Position numbers and translations under genes: made by a program. 64,000 nt of DNA from Eunapius fragilis (taxonomy: Eukaryota > Porifera > Demospongiae > Spongillida > Spongillidae), in assembly GCA_963681505.1 (NCBI GenBank), contig OY811992.1, forward strand, positions 4,256,889 through 4,320,888, in the 5' to 3' direction. Below are positions 31,792 through 44,860 of the stretch, piece after piece. A model generated the notes under the pieces. It ran no database searches, was not told the origin of the DNA, and saw only the letters and a program-made list of their open reading frames with translations. How positions within the stretch are numbered: the first letter of the stretch is position 1; each line of letters starts with the position of its first letter.

Positions 31792-31983
31792 GTGCGGAAA
31801 TATAACAATAACTTTCACTTGTTTGTGGATGATGCAGTAATAGCTGGCAAGAGGTCAGATGTTCAACGTGCTCTTTCCCACCTTGACGAGTTTGGATCTA
31901 CCCTTGGGTATTTAAATAATAAGCTCCAAGTGCATGTAGCCCTTATCACGTACAGCGTGCATGTGCAGAGACTACTTGTGTAG
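31792..31983 (+). pseudogene. Reverse transcriptase catalytic-motif fragment
   Basis: HLFVDDAVIAGKRSDVQRAL and HLDEFGSTLGYLNNK match the x-x-DD motif and following helix of a reverse transcriptase. It is on the opposite strand to 30500-31230 and isolated. Confidence 0.5.
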
Positions 31984-32339
31984 ATGGACGTATATGCGGT
32001 GCATACGCCAAGCCACGGAGAGATGTTCGAATCTTAAATCCCACTACGTTTGTGTTAAATAATTTTTAACCAGCTATCGGTCTATAACTGTATTACAATT
32101 ATGGGGTCGCAATTATAGATTTTAGACATGCGCTCACAGTAACAAATAAGACAGCATGTGTTTTAGACCGTATTCACTGGAGAATAGTTGAATCTACGTT
32201 ACGTTTTTCTAGAGGAAATAGAGTTATAAACATAGTAATTGTGAGGTTTGCTGAAAGCCTATGGTTAACCACATGCACATTTGCCGTATCGTAGGTTCTA
32301 TGTGGTAAGTGTCACGAATACTCGATTGGCAAAATACTC

Positions 32340-32490
32340 CTGTGATCTGTATACTGTTCCCCCACACTTCGATTATTGTGTCATGTTGTGATTGACTCTG
32401 GTTACTGCATTCTCTAGCTGTTTAGGTTGCGAGTAGCTTAGACCTTAGTTCCCTCCATCTCATATTACACATCGCTCTGACACATGCATA
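32340..32490 (-). repeat. Inverted piece of block A/B
   Basis: Reverse complement of about 12545-12680 (CACAATATGACACAATAATC, CAACCTAAACAGCTAG). It marks the broken left edge of the region upstream of receptor copy 2. Confidence 0.7.
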
Positions 32491-32714
32491 TGTTTGGTTC
32501 TTTCATAAGCCTTCGCATCGAATTATCGGATTTATATCGATTATCGATTATCGGTCACCAATATATATCGATGTTCGGGTATCATATATAGGCTACCACC
32601 TGAATCGATAAACAGCCTTAGCGATAGTTCGATATGTACGTACCAGGAGCTCTAGTGTCGCAACTTAATTAAATATCGTTAATCGTAGCTTAGACCCTTA
32701 CTTTTAGCACTGCT

Positions 32715-32869
32715 TGCAGAAACTAATTTCCAATGTGGACGATGATGATGAATGCATGGACCTCCTCTATGCCGGCATGGTAGCTCGATTAACTGGAAAC
32801 CGTCCAGCTGTGTTGTGGGCCATGCACATCATTGAAAAGATGGGATCTGCCTTTACATCAAATTTGCAG
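32715..32869 (+). other. Exon-like open stretch before receptor copy 2, unrecognised
   Basis: After CTGCTTGCAG the sequence reads ISNVDDDDECMDLLYAGMVA then RLTGNRPAVLWAMHIIEKMG and ends near TTTGCAG where the minisatellite begins. It looks coding but matches no family I know. It replaces receptor exons 1-4 here. Confidence 0.35.
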
Positions 32870-33116
32870 ATGTACCAGGGATGTTGCAGGTGTACCAGGG
32901 ATGTGTGCAGGTGTACCAGGGATGTGTACAGGTGTACCAGGGATGTGTGCAGGTGTACCAGGGATGTGTGCAGGTGTACCAAGGATGTGTGCAGGTGTAC
33001 CAGGAATGTGTGTAGGTGTACCAGGGATGTGTGGAGGTGTACCAGGGATGTGGTCAGGTGTACCAGGGATGTGTGCAGGTGTACCAGGGATGTGTGCAGG
33101 TGTACCAGGGATGTGT
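32870..33116. repeat. 21-bp minisatellite, receptor copy 2, about 12 units
   Basis: Same unit and same distance to the membrane-exon acceptor as in the other copies. Confidence 0.85.
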
Positions 33117-33159
33117 AAAGGTAGCATTATACTTTTACTTTTATCGTTCCAATCACCAG

Positions 33160-34040
33160 ATGGGCCTGCCTCATTCCACAGTTCACCATCCATATCCAGC
33201 TCCACCCCTGTCTACACCCCCTACCTCGCCACCACCCCCCCTACCAACCAGAGCAGTCCCCCTAGCCAATAAAGCTGCTGCCATGCCACTGGTAGTCATA
33301 GTAGCAACAACAGTGGGTGTTGTGGGCAGAGTCATCGTCATTGTCATAATGGTCATTGTGGTCTGCACAGTGGTAGGAGTGGTTCATGCAAGGAGGTCTT
33401 GCAACAATAGCAGGTCTGGAAACAATAACAGGTATAGCAGAAACGGTATAGGATTTGTGTTGCATCCAAGTCTAACTACATTTCACACATTAGAGGATGA
33501 GGGTCAATGTTTCTAGACTAAGAATCAAGAAAATAAAAGTGAAGGTGTCACGTTTTCTGACCCCTATTGAGGCGTATGGTAAAAGAAGATGAATTTGCTC
33601 TCAAAAACACAATCCAATTTCTCTTTTCGTCTTTAACCACCACTGCAATATAAGATGATACTGATCATTAGTAGCCGTTCTGTAATATGAACAACTTGCA
33701 TGAGATTGTATACATGGTGCAAACCTCAGCCATTGGTAACATTCCAGAGAAGGCTGCATACAAATATCATAGTGGCATGCTAATTCACATACAAGCACTT
33801 TGTCTTCAGCACTTTCTAATACCAACCAGATCAGTGACATCTTTGATCATATGCAAACAGTTGCCAAACACAAATTAGCAATGATCCTTTTACAGAACTG
33901 TCAAGCGTATGAAATGTGGATTTATATGGATAACATATACGGAGTCTCTAGATTTAGGGCAAATGCAGTCTGGGACAAGGGAAAAGTCCCCAGGAGTGTG
34001 ATCTCCTCCATGTCCATACTTTGTCATGCCAATTATTGGT

Positions 34041-34131
<91 letters not shown>

Positions 34132-34385
34132 GTGCCACAGTGGCAGTGCAGATGTATGAGACTATCCAGGAGGTTAACCACACGCTATATCAGAAGAATG
34201 AAGAACTACCTCCTAATCTTATCTCCAAGGACTACGAGGAGGCTCTTGACATGACACTGAATGATGCATATGGACCACATCAGAGCAATGAAGGACAAGC
34301 TTCCCCTCAAATCTCCAAGGGCTGTGACATGACACTGAATGATGCATATGATTATGCAAGCACACAAGTCACCTCAAAGGACTAG
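33160..34385 (+). pseudogene. Ig receptor copy 2: membrane and tail exons only
   Basis: Exon 5 at 33160-33431 and exon 6 at 34133-34385 are clear. The stalk reading frame entered in phase 1 ends at a TAA at 33270, while the membrane segment (PLVVIVATTVGVVG...) is in another frame. The cause appears to be one extra C in a C-run near 33235-33241 compared with copy 3. Exons 1-4 are absent. A small in-frame duplication (GNNNR-like) extends exon 5. The tail is well preserved. A sequencing error in the C-run cannot be excluded, but the missing Ig exons make it non-functional regardless. Confidence 0.75.
34045..34130. repeat. (CA)43 run at the acceptor of the tail exon, copy 2
   Basis: Ends directly in AG at the exon border, as in copies 1, 3 and 4. 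Confidence 0.95.
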
Positions 34386-35480
34386 TAGATGTGATGCATA
34401 AACAAATTAAAACAAAGCCGGATTACAGACTTTTTAAAAATGCCTCAAGGTGACATCACCCCCTCTCTTGCAGGTAACAAAATGATGCCCCCAAGGAGTC
34501 CAGTGAGTCACTTGAACAAAGAGGCAAGCCATCAAGTTTGCATCTAAATAAAAAGAGGAAGACACCATGTAACTGATATATGTTTAAAATGGTTCAAAGT
34601 GCAAACCCATGCTGACTGATGGATCAACAGAGATCCACGCTGAAGACTATGTTTTAAAAATATTGTATTTGTTGTTGCATTTGATTGTGTGTATTTTTTG
34701 AACTCCTCTACTCCACCCCCTTACATAACTCCTCTACTCCACCCCCTTACCTAATTACTTATCTATCTAATCACACCATCCCTTAGCTCCACCTACCTAG
34801 GAGCAAGGGATGCCATCCTTAGCCCTCCCCCTGCCTCAAAGGGGGGGGTGGGGTAACTTACCTGGTAAGCCTCACAAAATTTGCCAACATATACATTGAA
34901 TTAATTTAAGTACTTGTGGGTTGCGCATGTACGTATACTTCGTTGTCAATTCAATTAATTTGTAAACTGGCCCATGTAGATTTTGTGCTTCATGATGCGT
35001 TATTAAATTGACCTCATTTTCTATTAAGCTAAAAGTGTGGGTTTTTAAAATTTGGACTTGGTCACTGTTTGTGGTTGCATGCTGTTAGTTGGACTCAGAA
35101 AAATAGACGAAGTTAATGATGAGAAGCTACAAGGACCTTGAGAAGTTGTTTCTACACATGTCGTCTTCGGTTTAATTCATTTGCATTCACACGGAAACTT
35201 CAAGGGGATATATACAGTGGTGGGGCTAAACCTCCTTAACATTTATTTTCATTTCTGGTTTGACTCAACCAGTTACATATTCTTTAGTTTGGGCTAAATA
35301 GAAATTTATAAAACTCCCACCCCCACCTCTGGTTGAAGGTAACATATTGACACAATCCATTGCTGTGGGTGGTGCCCATTTCTGCTGTCACACGAGAGAT
35401 AGAAAAGTGAAAGACAACAGAGAGGAGGAGGAGAGGCACACAGAGGGTAGAGACAGAAAGTTAGAGGGAGTTTGTTCACA
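34386..35480. other. 3' flank of copy 2 and intergenic sequence
   Basis: 34440-34700 matches the flank of copy 1 (7500-7740) but lacks the antisense pol remnant. A short direct repeat CTCCTCTACTCCACCCCCTT lies at 34705-34752. No gene seen. Confidence 0.5.
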
Positions 35481-35481
35481 T

Positions 35482-35769
35482 TCACTTTACTTGTCCAGTG
35501 TAGTCAGTATTGGTGTGAGGAAGGGATGTTCGGCTTAGAAAGTTGACATACGAGACACCTAGATTGGTGTGAAGGAACTCATCCTTCTCCACCTGCACAG
35601 TGAGGGTGGTTACGCCTCTTTCCTTCAGAAAGCTGGTATCCATAGCAGTGACCTTCTGCTGATTAGCCGAAGGGGCAACCTGAACGTGCAATGTCCCGGC
35701 AACGCTGTGAGAACCAAGGAGCCAGAAGTGAGCATCAGAGTAACCAAGGACACTGTCCAGCATGCGAAG
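35482..35769 (-). pseudogene. ZnT5-type transporter, C-terminal exon
   Basis: Minus-strand reading after CCCACACAG gives SVLGYSDAHFWLLGSHSVAG, TLHVQVAPSANQQ and LTVQVEKDEF, the cytosolic C-terminal domain of ZnT5/ZnT7-type transporters (H-F-W, then alternating strands), ending in a natural stop. The preceding helix exon in this copy is only a scrap (LADGGVIITSV at 35815-35865), so helix 6 is missing and the locus is probably a fragment. The better helix exon is at 9661-9881. Confidence 0.65.
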
Positions 35770-36614
35770 CTGTGTGGGATAAAAAGGGTTAATGTAAAAA
35801 CAGACCGAGGTGATGATCACACCCCCGTCAGCCAACAAATAGGCATAATGAGACCTTTTTTCTCTCCATATTTTATAGTAAGGCAAATAATGTAGATTTT
35901 CTTACTCGTTTTCTTACTAACTTCGCGTAGTTAAGCTTAGCGCTTACATGTATCGAATAGCCACAAAAATGAGAAACATGCTGACCTTTTAGCAAGGTTA
36001 TGCTGTGATTTGTGCAAAGTTCTGGGAGTAGCACACCTTGAGGTGGAGCAGCTGGACTAATAAGAAGAGGACACACTGTGGGAGGAGGACAGAGGAGGTG
36101 TGGGAGAACTGGGGCATGACGTCCACCACGAGGGGCTCAAAGTAGCCAAGGTACTAGTAGTCCTTGACTGCCGACTGTTGTGTGGTGATGTGTGTGTAAA
36201 GGAGGGAGGGAGGATGACGATAAATGAGCTGGTGTGGTGAGGTGCTGTCAGGAGGTGTGATGTGGTGAGGTTATGAGGTGTTATGGTAAGTGATTTGGCC
36301 TAGATAGAGGACTCTTCACAATGTGTATGTACACACACACACATCACAGGTTAAGAGATTTAGTTGCCTTAGCAGAGACAAATATTTATGACCTAAGGTA
36401 TGCACACACGTATGAACATAATACAAATCTATACACAATACATGCACTACTGCAAGTCAAGAAATCAATGATGCTTCAAGTCTAACAATTAATCTCCAGT
36501 ATCTGCAAAATCAAATACGGTTTATTATATTGTCTCATCACCAACAAGAGACTTACTGGTCCAACCTGCTGTAGGTAAATTCAAAAACAACAAGATAAAA
36601 TTTAATATAAATTA

Positions 36615-36835
36615 AATTGGGGACGTAGGATTTGTAAGCATCAACTGTGTAAAAAGCATGAAAACTAGGAATTTGTGCCATTATGAAATCATAATTATTA
36701 CATACCAACATTTAGCAAATTCATGGAATTAATGCGGTATGTAATAATTATAAATTCATAATGGCACAAATTAGCGTAATCCCTTGTTTTCTTACTTTTT
36801 ACACAATTGATACTTACAAATCCTACACCCCCAAT
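36615..36835. mobile_element. MITE, block B counterpart of 11341-11577
   Basis: Same arms (CAATGGTATGTAATAATTAT-like centre, AAATCCTACACCCCCAAT end), with small deletions. Confidence 0.7.
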
Positions 36836-39349
36836 TTTATTTATATCAAATTTTTAAATATTTTGTTTCACTCATTTTTACATGTATGCAGCGTAGTGTG
36901 GGGAGCAACACAACGGTGACAGTGCTTGCATATCTATGCTATATAACTGACCACTAGATTAGCTATATATGTTGAATCTGTTGTCCGCGCTGAAGATTGG
37001 CGTGGTCGCAGGCCTTTTCACAAGCCTTCTTACTTTAAGGTAGGCTTTCTAAGGGAGAAAAAAGAATAGTGCAGAGAAGATTAAACGTTACTTGTGCTGA
37101 CAAGTGGTGTTAGGAGACTCAGAGTGCAAGCCTATTGATGAGAAGGAGCGATATAAACCATCCACATTCGAAACATGACTAATGTTTATCTGGTATAACT
37201 ATATAGAGACATACGGTATGGTTTCTATGTTTTCACGTACCAAACCCGCTCCCTCCATGAAAGAAAGCCACAGACCCCACTTTTATGGCTTAGCTTGTGC
37301 TTTGCTATCGCTAATTTATAAATTTCAATGATAATAACTACATGCATTAAAGCTAAATTTATTAAAATCAAGCTTTTGAAATTTGTATCGGCGTTCAGAA
37401 CATGGCAATACCAAACAAACTTGGCAGACCAGTCTTGTCCAGTGCCTTTCCATAACCGCTAACATAACTACTAACATATCTACTATCTTAAGGAACAAGT
37501 TGGCCTTTTAAGTCCAACAAGTTGGGCTTCAAGCGGCCCATGATAATTTCTGCCAAACAGCCCTAAATTTAACCATCTAGAGACTTTGGGCACTAGATGT
37601 ACTCCATAGAGCTAAGGAAGGTATTCCTTTTGCAAAGTATCCAAGAATTCAGAGGTGGAAATAGTGGTCAGCCCTCACACAACTATAGGTTTTGTCAGCA
37701 CAATCTTCTGATCAAATTGACAGGGCATGTTTGCACAATACAGATGTGATATGTGCTACTAATACTCATGATAGGGTCTAAGTAAATTAACCCAATGACC
37801 ATGTACATGTACATGGGATTTGGGCAGCTGGGAAATAAAGCATGCAGTGGGTGTGGTGGTGAGGAGGAATCAAATGAAGGAAGGTCAAGTATGAAGTATA
37901 CAACAAAAATGCAGAGAGTAAAACAAAACACGGCTCAATTGCAAGACTGAATTAGAAGCTGGACCCAAACTTGTGACAAAAGCTGAAGGTCGTGTGTGAT
38001 TGACGCATAGTGACATAATTACTGGTAGGAGGAAGGTTTATGTTATGACCCCACCTCTGCATGTTGCCCAGAAATATGCCAGACACAAGTAAACAAAATG
38101 TGAAGAACACAAAAAGGAATCCTCACACATGCGCCCCTACATTGTCGCCATGGATACCTGAACTTGTGCTGGTGAAGACCTGAATGTGTTCCTTGGACAT
38201 AATGGAGAGATCCTTGTACGTACCAGTTGAGCCCAGGGAATGTGTCTACCAGGTTCCCCCAGGGAATATGTCTACCAGGTTCCCCCAGGGAAGGTGTCTA
38301 CCAGGTTCCACTGTGGAATACAGTTTCTAAACATCCTGCACATGTCTGGAGGTAGATTGAACTGATTTCCATTGCAATAACTTAATGCTCAACATTGTTT
38401 GTGATGTGCTATTCAGTAAAAGCTGTTTTATCATGAAGTGTTGCTTAAAACCCATGCAATTATAGGATATTGCTTTAATGCGACTAGACATTTTGATACA
38501 AGAGAAATTACTACACGTTTCAAGTGTAGCCATAGTAATTTCAGTTAGAGACTAGTATTGTGTCTGTACTATTCAGCTGTAACTTGACCACTTGTAAGAC
38601 TCCTACATGTACACATAAAATTTTAATACAATTCAAAAGTGAGTGTCAAATCTTAATAACTGCCAAACTTAATTCTATTACACACACATACACATACACA
38701 CATACACTCTTAACCCACCTGATTGTTTGAACAAGCCTTTTTTCTATAACGCTGAGTTCTTCCTTCCAACACCATCCTATATCAGCATTGAGTTATTAAC
38801 CTAGCTGCCATGGCATTATTTCTTGTATGTGTGTGTAAATTTGGCAAGACAGTTACCACAAAAAAAGTCAGTTTCTACAAACTACATGACACACTGTCCA
38901 TTATCATGGATACCGTGGGCGTAGGTGGCCATATGAGATGGAGGGAACTAGGGTCTAAGCTACTTGCAACCTAAACAGCTAGTGAATGCAGTAACCAGAG
39001 CCAATCACAACATGACACAATAATCGAAGTGGGGGGGGGGCAGTATAGCAGAGATTATCTCTTATCCTAACTACCTATTCACAACTCATGGCAGTAGTCA
39101 ATCACAAAAATTTGGGGGGCTAATTAATATTCATGAGTCATGATAAAACGATGCATAAGTAAGTGCATGAAACAAAAATACAGTGTGGCGGCTTGAATTA
39201 TCGCTTGCGAAGTAATTTGCCACTGCTTGGAGGTTTAACATATCTTTATGCATCCATTTGTGGTACCGCTACCGCGTAATTTATTCAATTAGACCATCAA
39301 CGTGTAGCTTTTTAATATGATGCTGGCTCAAAATTTTTGGGGGCTTAAG

Positions 39350-39350
<1 letters not shown>

Positions 39351-39377
<27 letters not shown>
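39351..39377. repeat. Poly-C tract, block B
   Basis: C-run of about 27, counterpart of 13013-13034. Confidence 0.9.
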
Positions 39378-39380
<3 letters not shown>

Positions 39381-41204
39381 CCGCCTCCACTACGACCTTG
39401 CAACTCAACTTACACAAACAAGTCTTCTGTCTATTATAAGAAGCCGCTTCAATTCCATATAGCGCTCGCTATTCAGCTTAAAATGCGCATGCGCTAAATC
39501 GGATGGGAAGATGGGGAATTGTCTACGAAAAGGCAATGCGCGTGTGTGGATGTGTTTGTGTGTATGCGGCGTACGTACTCTGTGCTACGCACAAGATAAT
39601 GCTAGTCGCTCTCACCCTTATAGAATCCGAAGTAGTTCAGCCTGTCGTCCACCTACCTGTAAAAGTACATGATAGTCAAGAAAGTATATATGCGTATGTG
39701 CTCTTTCTTTTCACGTAGAAAGTACATTGGGAAGAGTATCCAGCTCAGCCTGTACAGGTATTTATGATACAGCTCTGTGCTGTTTTATATTGTGTTATGA
39801 TACCACATGTATTATCACATTCCCAGCTAGAGCTTGAAGATGGGGAGTTTGGATATCTGGTTTGTGTGGGGATAATATCATTTCTGTTTGTATGGGGATG
39901 TGAGCAGTGCATGCAAAGTTAAATTATTTTAATCCAGATGCCATGAAAGCCTGCGTGTAAGCTATGAGTGTCTGTATATATCCAGCTGAGTTTCTGACAT
40001 GAACATGCAAGTGTGTGTGTTGTATGATGGGCATTTTTCGTTTCACATGCACATACATACATGTACAGGGAGTGCAAACCCACTCTAACAGTGTGTGGTC
40101 ACATGCTTATAAGAACCCGTAAATCACATGCATACACCATGCCTCATCACATCTACTCTTATCACATGAACACCCCACACCTCGTCTCCATTCAAAGGTC
40201 TAACAGTAACCTTATGGTCACCTTTCATTTCAGAAAGAAAACCCTGCTCCATGACTTCTAATGGGAGGTGTCCTGTAACTGTTTGTCACTTGCTGCCTGT
40301 GATCAAACACTATCCACTTATATACATGTTGCAATTCTGTTGTGGAAGACATCAAGCTTGCCTCTGCGAGGGTAAAATAGCACCTTAGTTTATTAACTTC
40401 ATTTATTGTATGCTATTTGTATTCTGCTAGTGTCTTTCATTTTTGGTTGGTAATGAAAAAAAATTCTTTCCGGAAAAAAAAATCAGTGATCCGGACGGAG
40501 AGAGAGAGAGAGACAATGGATAAATGGAGAAGACATCCAAGCTCTCCACTGGCATAGGGTTCTTTTGCCCATGCAGCACATTAAGGATGCTATCATTAAA
40601 CATCGGGCGGTCAACGTCACAGCTGTCATTGAGAATCAAAAGAATTTGTACAAATTTGAAATCCTATTGATTTTGGATTTAGATTCAATTATCAGAACTC
40701 TTCTGCTCGGTCCATAGTTCTCAATGTTACCAATGCTGATGATGATCACCATTGCGTCATGAAATTTGTTGGCAGTAAGTCACAAAAAAGATTATCTTGT
40801 GGGTGAAGCATACCATAACAGATTCTGTACTTCATTTCATTGAACACTTTGATACACTACAAACCACAAACCCTTCTTTGACCTGTTGTATGTAAAGACT
40901 GACTGCCAAGGTGCTTGATTAACTTGGATGAAGTTCTACAATCTTTCATGGTTGTGGATTTCAGCACTGTGACCTACGACTTGAAATCATTTGTTTTCGT
41001 CGCAGTAGCCCTTAATTAGTTAATTAAGTCACACTTTTCTATAGGGCGTGGTAATGCATCATGAAGCAAAGCAAAGTTGGCAATTAATGAAAGGCAGATG
41101 CAGATACCAGCAGACACTATCCGTTTAGTTTTATATTTATATTTCATATCCTCTAATTATTATTGTATTATTTTCTCATATTGAAAGGGAAGAGGTATTT
41201 TGAG

Positions 41205-42836
41205 GGTGGAGGGAGGCAGGGGATGAGATGGGGGAGGCTGGGGATGAGGGAGGCAGGGGATGAGGGAAGCAGGGGATGAGGGAGGCAGGGGATGAGGGAG
41301 GCAGGGGGTGAGGGAGACAGGGGGTGAGGGAGACAGGGGATGAAGGAGGCAGGGGATGAGGGAGGCAGGGGGTGAGGGAGGCACGGGATGAGGGAGGCAG
41401 GGGGTGAGGGAGGCAGGGGATGAGGGAGGCAGGGGGTGATGGAGGCAGGGGATGAGGGAGGCAGGGGATGAGGGAGGCAGGGGATGAGGGAGGCAGGGGA
41501 TGAGGGAGGCAGGGGATGAGGGAGGCAGGGGATGAGGGAGGCAGAGGATGAGGGAGGCAGGAGATGAGGGAGGCAGGGGGGGAGGGAGGTAGGGGATGAG
41601 GGAGGCAGGGGGTGAGAGAGACAGGGGGTGAGGGAGACAGGGGATGAAGGAGGCAGGGGATGAGGGAGGCAGGGGATGAGGGAGGCAGGGGGTGAGGGAG
41701 GCACGGGATGAGGGAGGCAGGGGGTGAGGGAGGCAGGGGATGAGGGAGGCAGGGGTGATGGAGGCAGGGGATGAGGGAGGCAGGGGATGAGGGAGGCAGG
41801 GGATGAGGGAGGCAGGGGGTGAGGGAGGCAGGGGATGAGGGAGGCAGGGGATGAGGGAGGCAGGGGATGAGGGAGGCAGGAGATGAGGGAGGCAGGGGGT
41901 GAGGGAGGTAGGGGATGAGGGAGGCAGGGGATGAGGGAGGTAGGGGATGAGGGAGGCAGGAGATGAGGGAGGCAGGAGATGAGGGAGGCAGGAGATGAGG
42001 GAGGCAGGGGATGAGGGAGGCAGGAGATGAGGGAGGCAGGAGATGAGGGAGGCAGGGGTGAGGGAGGCAGGAGATGAGGGAGGCAGGCAGGGGATGAGGG
42101 AGGCAGGAGATGAGGGAGGCAGGAGATGAGGGAGGCAGGAGATGAGGGAGGCAGGCAGGGGATGAGGGAGGCAGGCAGGGGATGAGGGAGGCAGGGGATG
42201 AGGGAGGCAGGGATGAGGGACGCAGGTGATGAGGGAGGCAGGGGATGAGGGAGGCAGGGGATGAGGGAGGCAGGAGATGAGGGAGGCAGGGGATGAGGGA
42301 GGCAGGAGATGAGGGAGGCAGGGGGTGAGGGAGGCAGGGGATGAGGGAGGCAGGGGATGAGGGAGGCAGGGGATGAGGGAGGCAGGGGATGAGGGAGGCA
42401 GGGGATGAGGGACGCAGGGGATGAGGGACGCAGGGGATGAGGGAGGCAGGGGATGAGGGAGGCAGGGGATGAGGGAGGCAGGGGATGAGGGAGGCAGGGG
42501 ATGAGGGAGGCAGGAGATGAGGGAGGCAGGGGATGAGGGAGGCAGGGGATGAGGGAGGCAGGGGATGAGGGAGGCAGGGGGTGAGGGAGGCAGGGGATGA
42601 GGGAGGCAGGGGGTGAGGGAGGCAGGGGATGAGGGAGCAGGGGATGAGGGAGGCACGGGATGAGGGAGGCAGGGGCTGAGGGAGGCAGGGGATGAGGGAG
42701 GCAGGAGATGAGGGAGGCAGGGGGTGAGGGAGGCAGGGGATGAGGGAGGCAGGGGGTGAGGGAGGCAGGGGGTGAGGGAGGCATGGGATGAGGGAGGCAG
42801 GGGATGAGGGAGGCAGGAGATGAGGGAGGCAGGGGA
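41205..42836. repeat. 16-bp minisatellite, block B, about 102 units
   Basis: Unit GATGAGGGAGGCAGGG with single-base variants. The minus strand has no stop in any of three frames for over 550 codons, a property of the 16-bp unit rather than a gene. Flanks are the same as in blocks A and C. Confidence 0.95.
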
Positions 42837-44089
42837 TGGACATCTTTGCTTTCCATCTTTATCGCGATTTTTCAAGTTCAGATTCCTCCAGGATGATGAG
42901 GCCAACACATGAAGGAACACAAGGTGCCAAGAGAGATAGCCCTGATGGATGAATAGTCCTTGCTTGTATCTTTGGCGCATGTTGTGTGAGTGGGCTGATT
43001 ATCCGAACAAGTCTTTTGCATAGGTGGAAGATGAAATTAGGAAATTATACGTGTCTGTCGTAAATTCGGTGTTAAAATTTTACTTTTATCATGTATGCTA
43101 AAATATCGAATAAGGTAGCGAACAAGAGGGAACCTGTTCCTGACTACAATGTATGGTCATATGATGCTAAATTACTTGTACACATTTGCCAGTATATTAA
43201 ATCAAGCATGCTTTAGAGATATTAATAAATAGGTTACTTTAGGTGTGCCTGTTTATTGAGAGGGAGGTGGGATGGCAGTATAAAACCTCCAACTTTTTAG
43301 AACTCAACATGTTCTCATACAATCAAGTTGCCTTGTGATGTAAATATGTATTGTGTTGTACCGCACTATGAAATGACCACTACCTGTGATTGTTGCAGAG
43401 CCTCTTCCAAAAGAATGAGTGTGGGTTTGCGGGATGTGGCTCAACTTTCAGGTTTCAATCTTTGTTGAAAGGAGGCACTAGTTGAGGGAAGGAGCTCTCA
43501 TGAGAGTGTAAGTTTGCGTTCTCTGCCACCTCACACCCTCACAACAGCATCAACCTTCCCCAGATGTGGATTGCTACTTGTTCAAAACATAATTGCAGCT
43601 GTAGATCAGTACAAAAAAAAAAGTTGCATCTCCAGTGAGAATTTATGCAAAAATAATTGAGCTTGTGTAAGCTGCTGAGCCCTCGAGCTTTATGTCAGTA
43701 AATACCTCCAGCCAATGAAGAACTTTTTCATCAAGAACCAGGGGTTTTGTTAAGTGGGCTACCGTATAATGATATTGATAGAGAAGGGACGGTGCAATTT
43801 AGGGGTCACAAAGTTTTGTCAGCAAGCTCTGCAAATGACCATCCTTGCTTCATTTTTCCGGATGAATTTTTGGGCTCCTTAATCTGGGCACCTAAGGTAT
43901 CAGTAACTGAGTTTAAGTGGTGGTGTAAAGTAAACTAGAGTGTGCAACTGATTTTCAGGTTTTAAGGTTATTTAAATAACTGTTTGTAAATTTCTTTTTT
44001 TTTTGTCACAATTAGTCAGCATTTTTTTGTGTGGTTACAACAAATTTTAATCCACATACTATACAAAACAATGCATAAAAACAAAAGTG

Positions 44090-44570
44090 TTACTGATAGA
44101 TTTTTAGACTGAGGATGGTATCTTACCGTCAACAGTGGCAAGGGTAAGGTCATGTTCGTAATAGGGTGATGTGATGACCTGCTTCCATGAATGCACAGAA
44201 CAGCAGCACAAAGGGAAGCATAAGAGAGTCGAGTGCATAGCCAGCTAACTACAGAAGAAGAGTTTGTCCTGCTTGATGTGGAAATCATGTCTGCCAAATG
44301 CCTGTTAACTGTGACACTCACGAGCCATCCTCCTGTTGTACTAAAAACCAGTGGTGTAAAGACCCCATGCTCAACCTCTTTCACCCATTAACTATATTGT
44401 CGCTTTTTTTCTGATTCATGTCTGTGGTATATTGCTGGAATGGTAGCTTGGAGTATTAGAGTGGAAAACCCTTACATCAAAGTAAGCATCCTGACCACGA
44501 TTCCAAAAACCCCTGGCACGTTTATCGAGATGTGAATTCTCATCAGTGTTGGTAGATTTGTGGTGAAAAC
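44090..44570 (-). pseudogene. Retroelement pol C-terminal remnant (block B)
   Basis: Minus strand: KEVEHGVFTPLVFSTTGG and RLSYASLCAAVLCIHGSRSS, with a gap containing RHLADMIS. Paralogue of 16317-16790. Confidence 0.55.
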
Positions 44571-44860
44571 CTTCACTATTCAGTGGTTGTAAGTGAGGCT
44601 TGAAAATTGGAAATCTTTATGATCTTGATGCTACTACTGCCCATTCTTGGGTTTACTAATGCGTACCATAGAAAAAATAAGGACTCATGTTTAATGTTAA
44701 TCATACACTTATAACATGAGCTTGTTGTAATTGTGCACGGGAGAACAGAGCAGGATGGCTTATATGTGGTACGTATCCACAAAACTTTCTGTGCGAGTCA
44801 CATGTCACCCGTATTGTTTGATAAATTGGGAGGGGCTTATACGTCTTTGCAATCAAACAG

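Noticed and set aside
41160-42980. 606-, 562- and 555-codon open frames on the minus strand (Pro/Leu/Ser-rich)
   Set aside because: All three frames are open because the 16-bp minisatellite unit has no stop. No splice sites, no conservation of length among blocks A, B and C.
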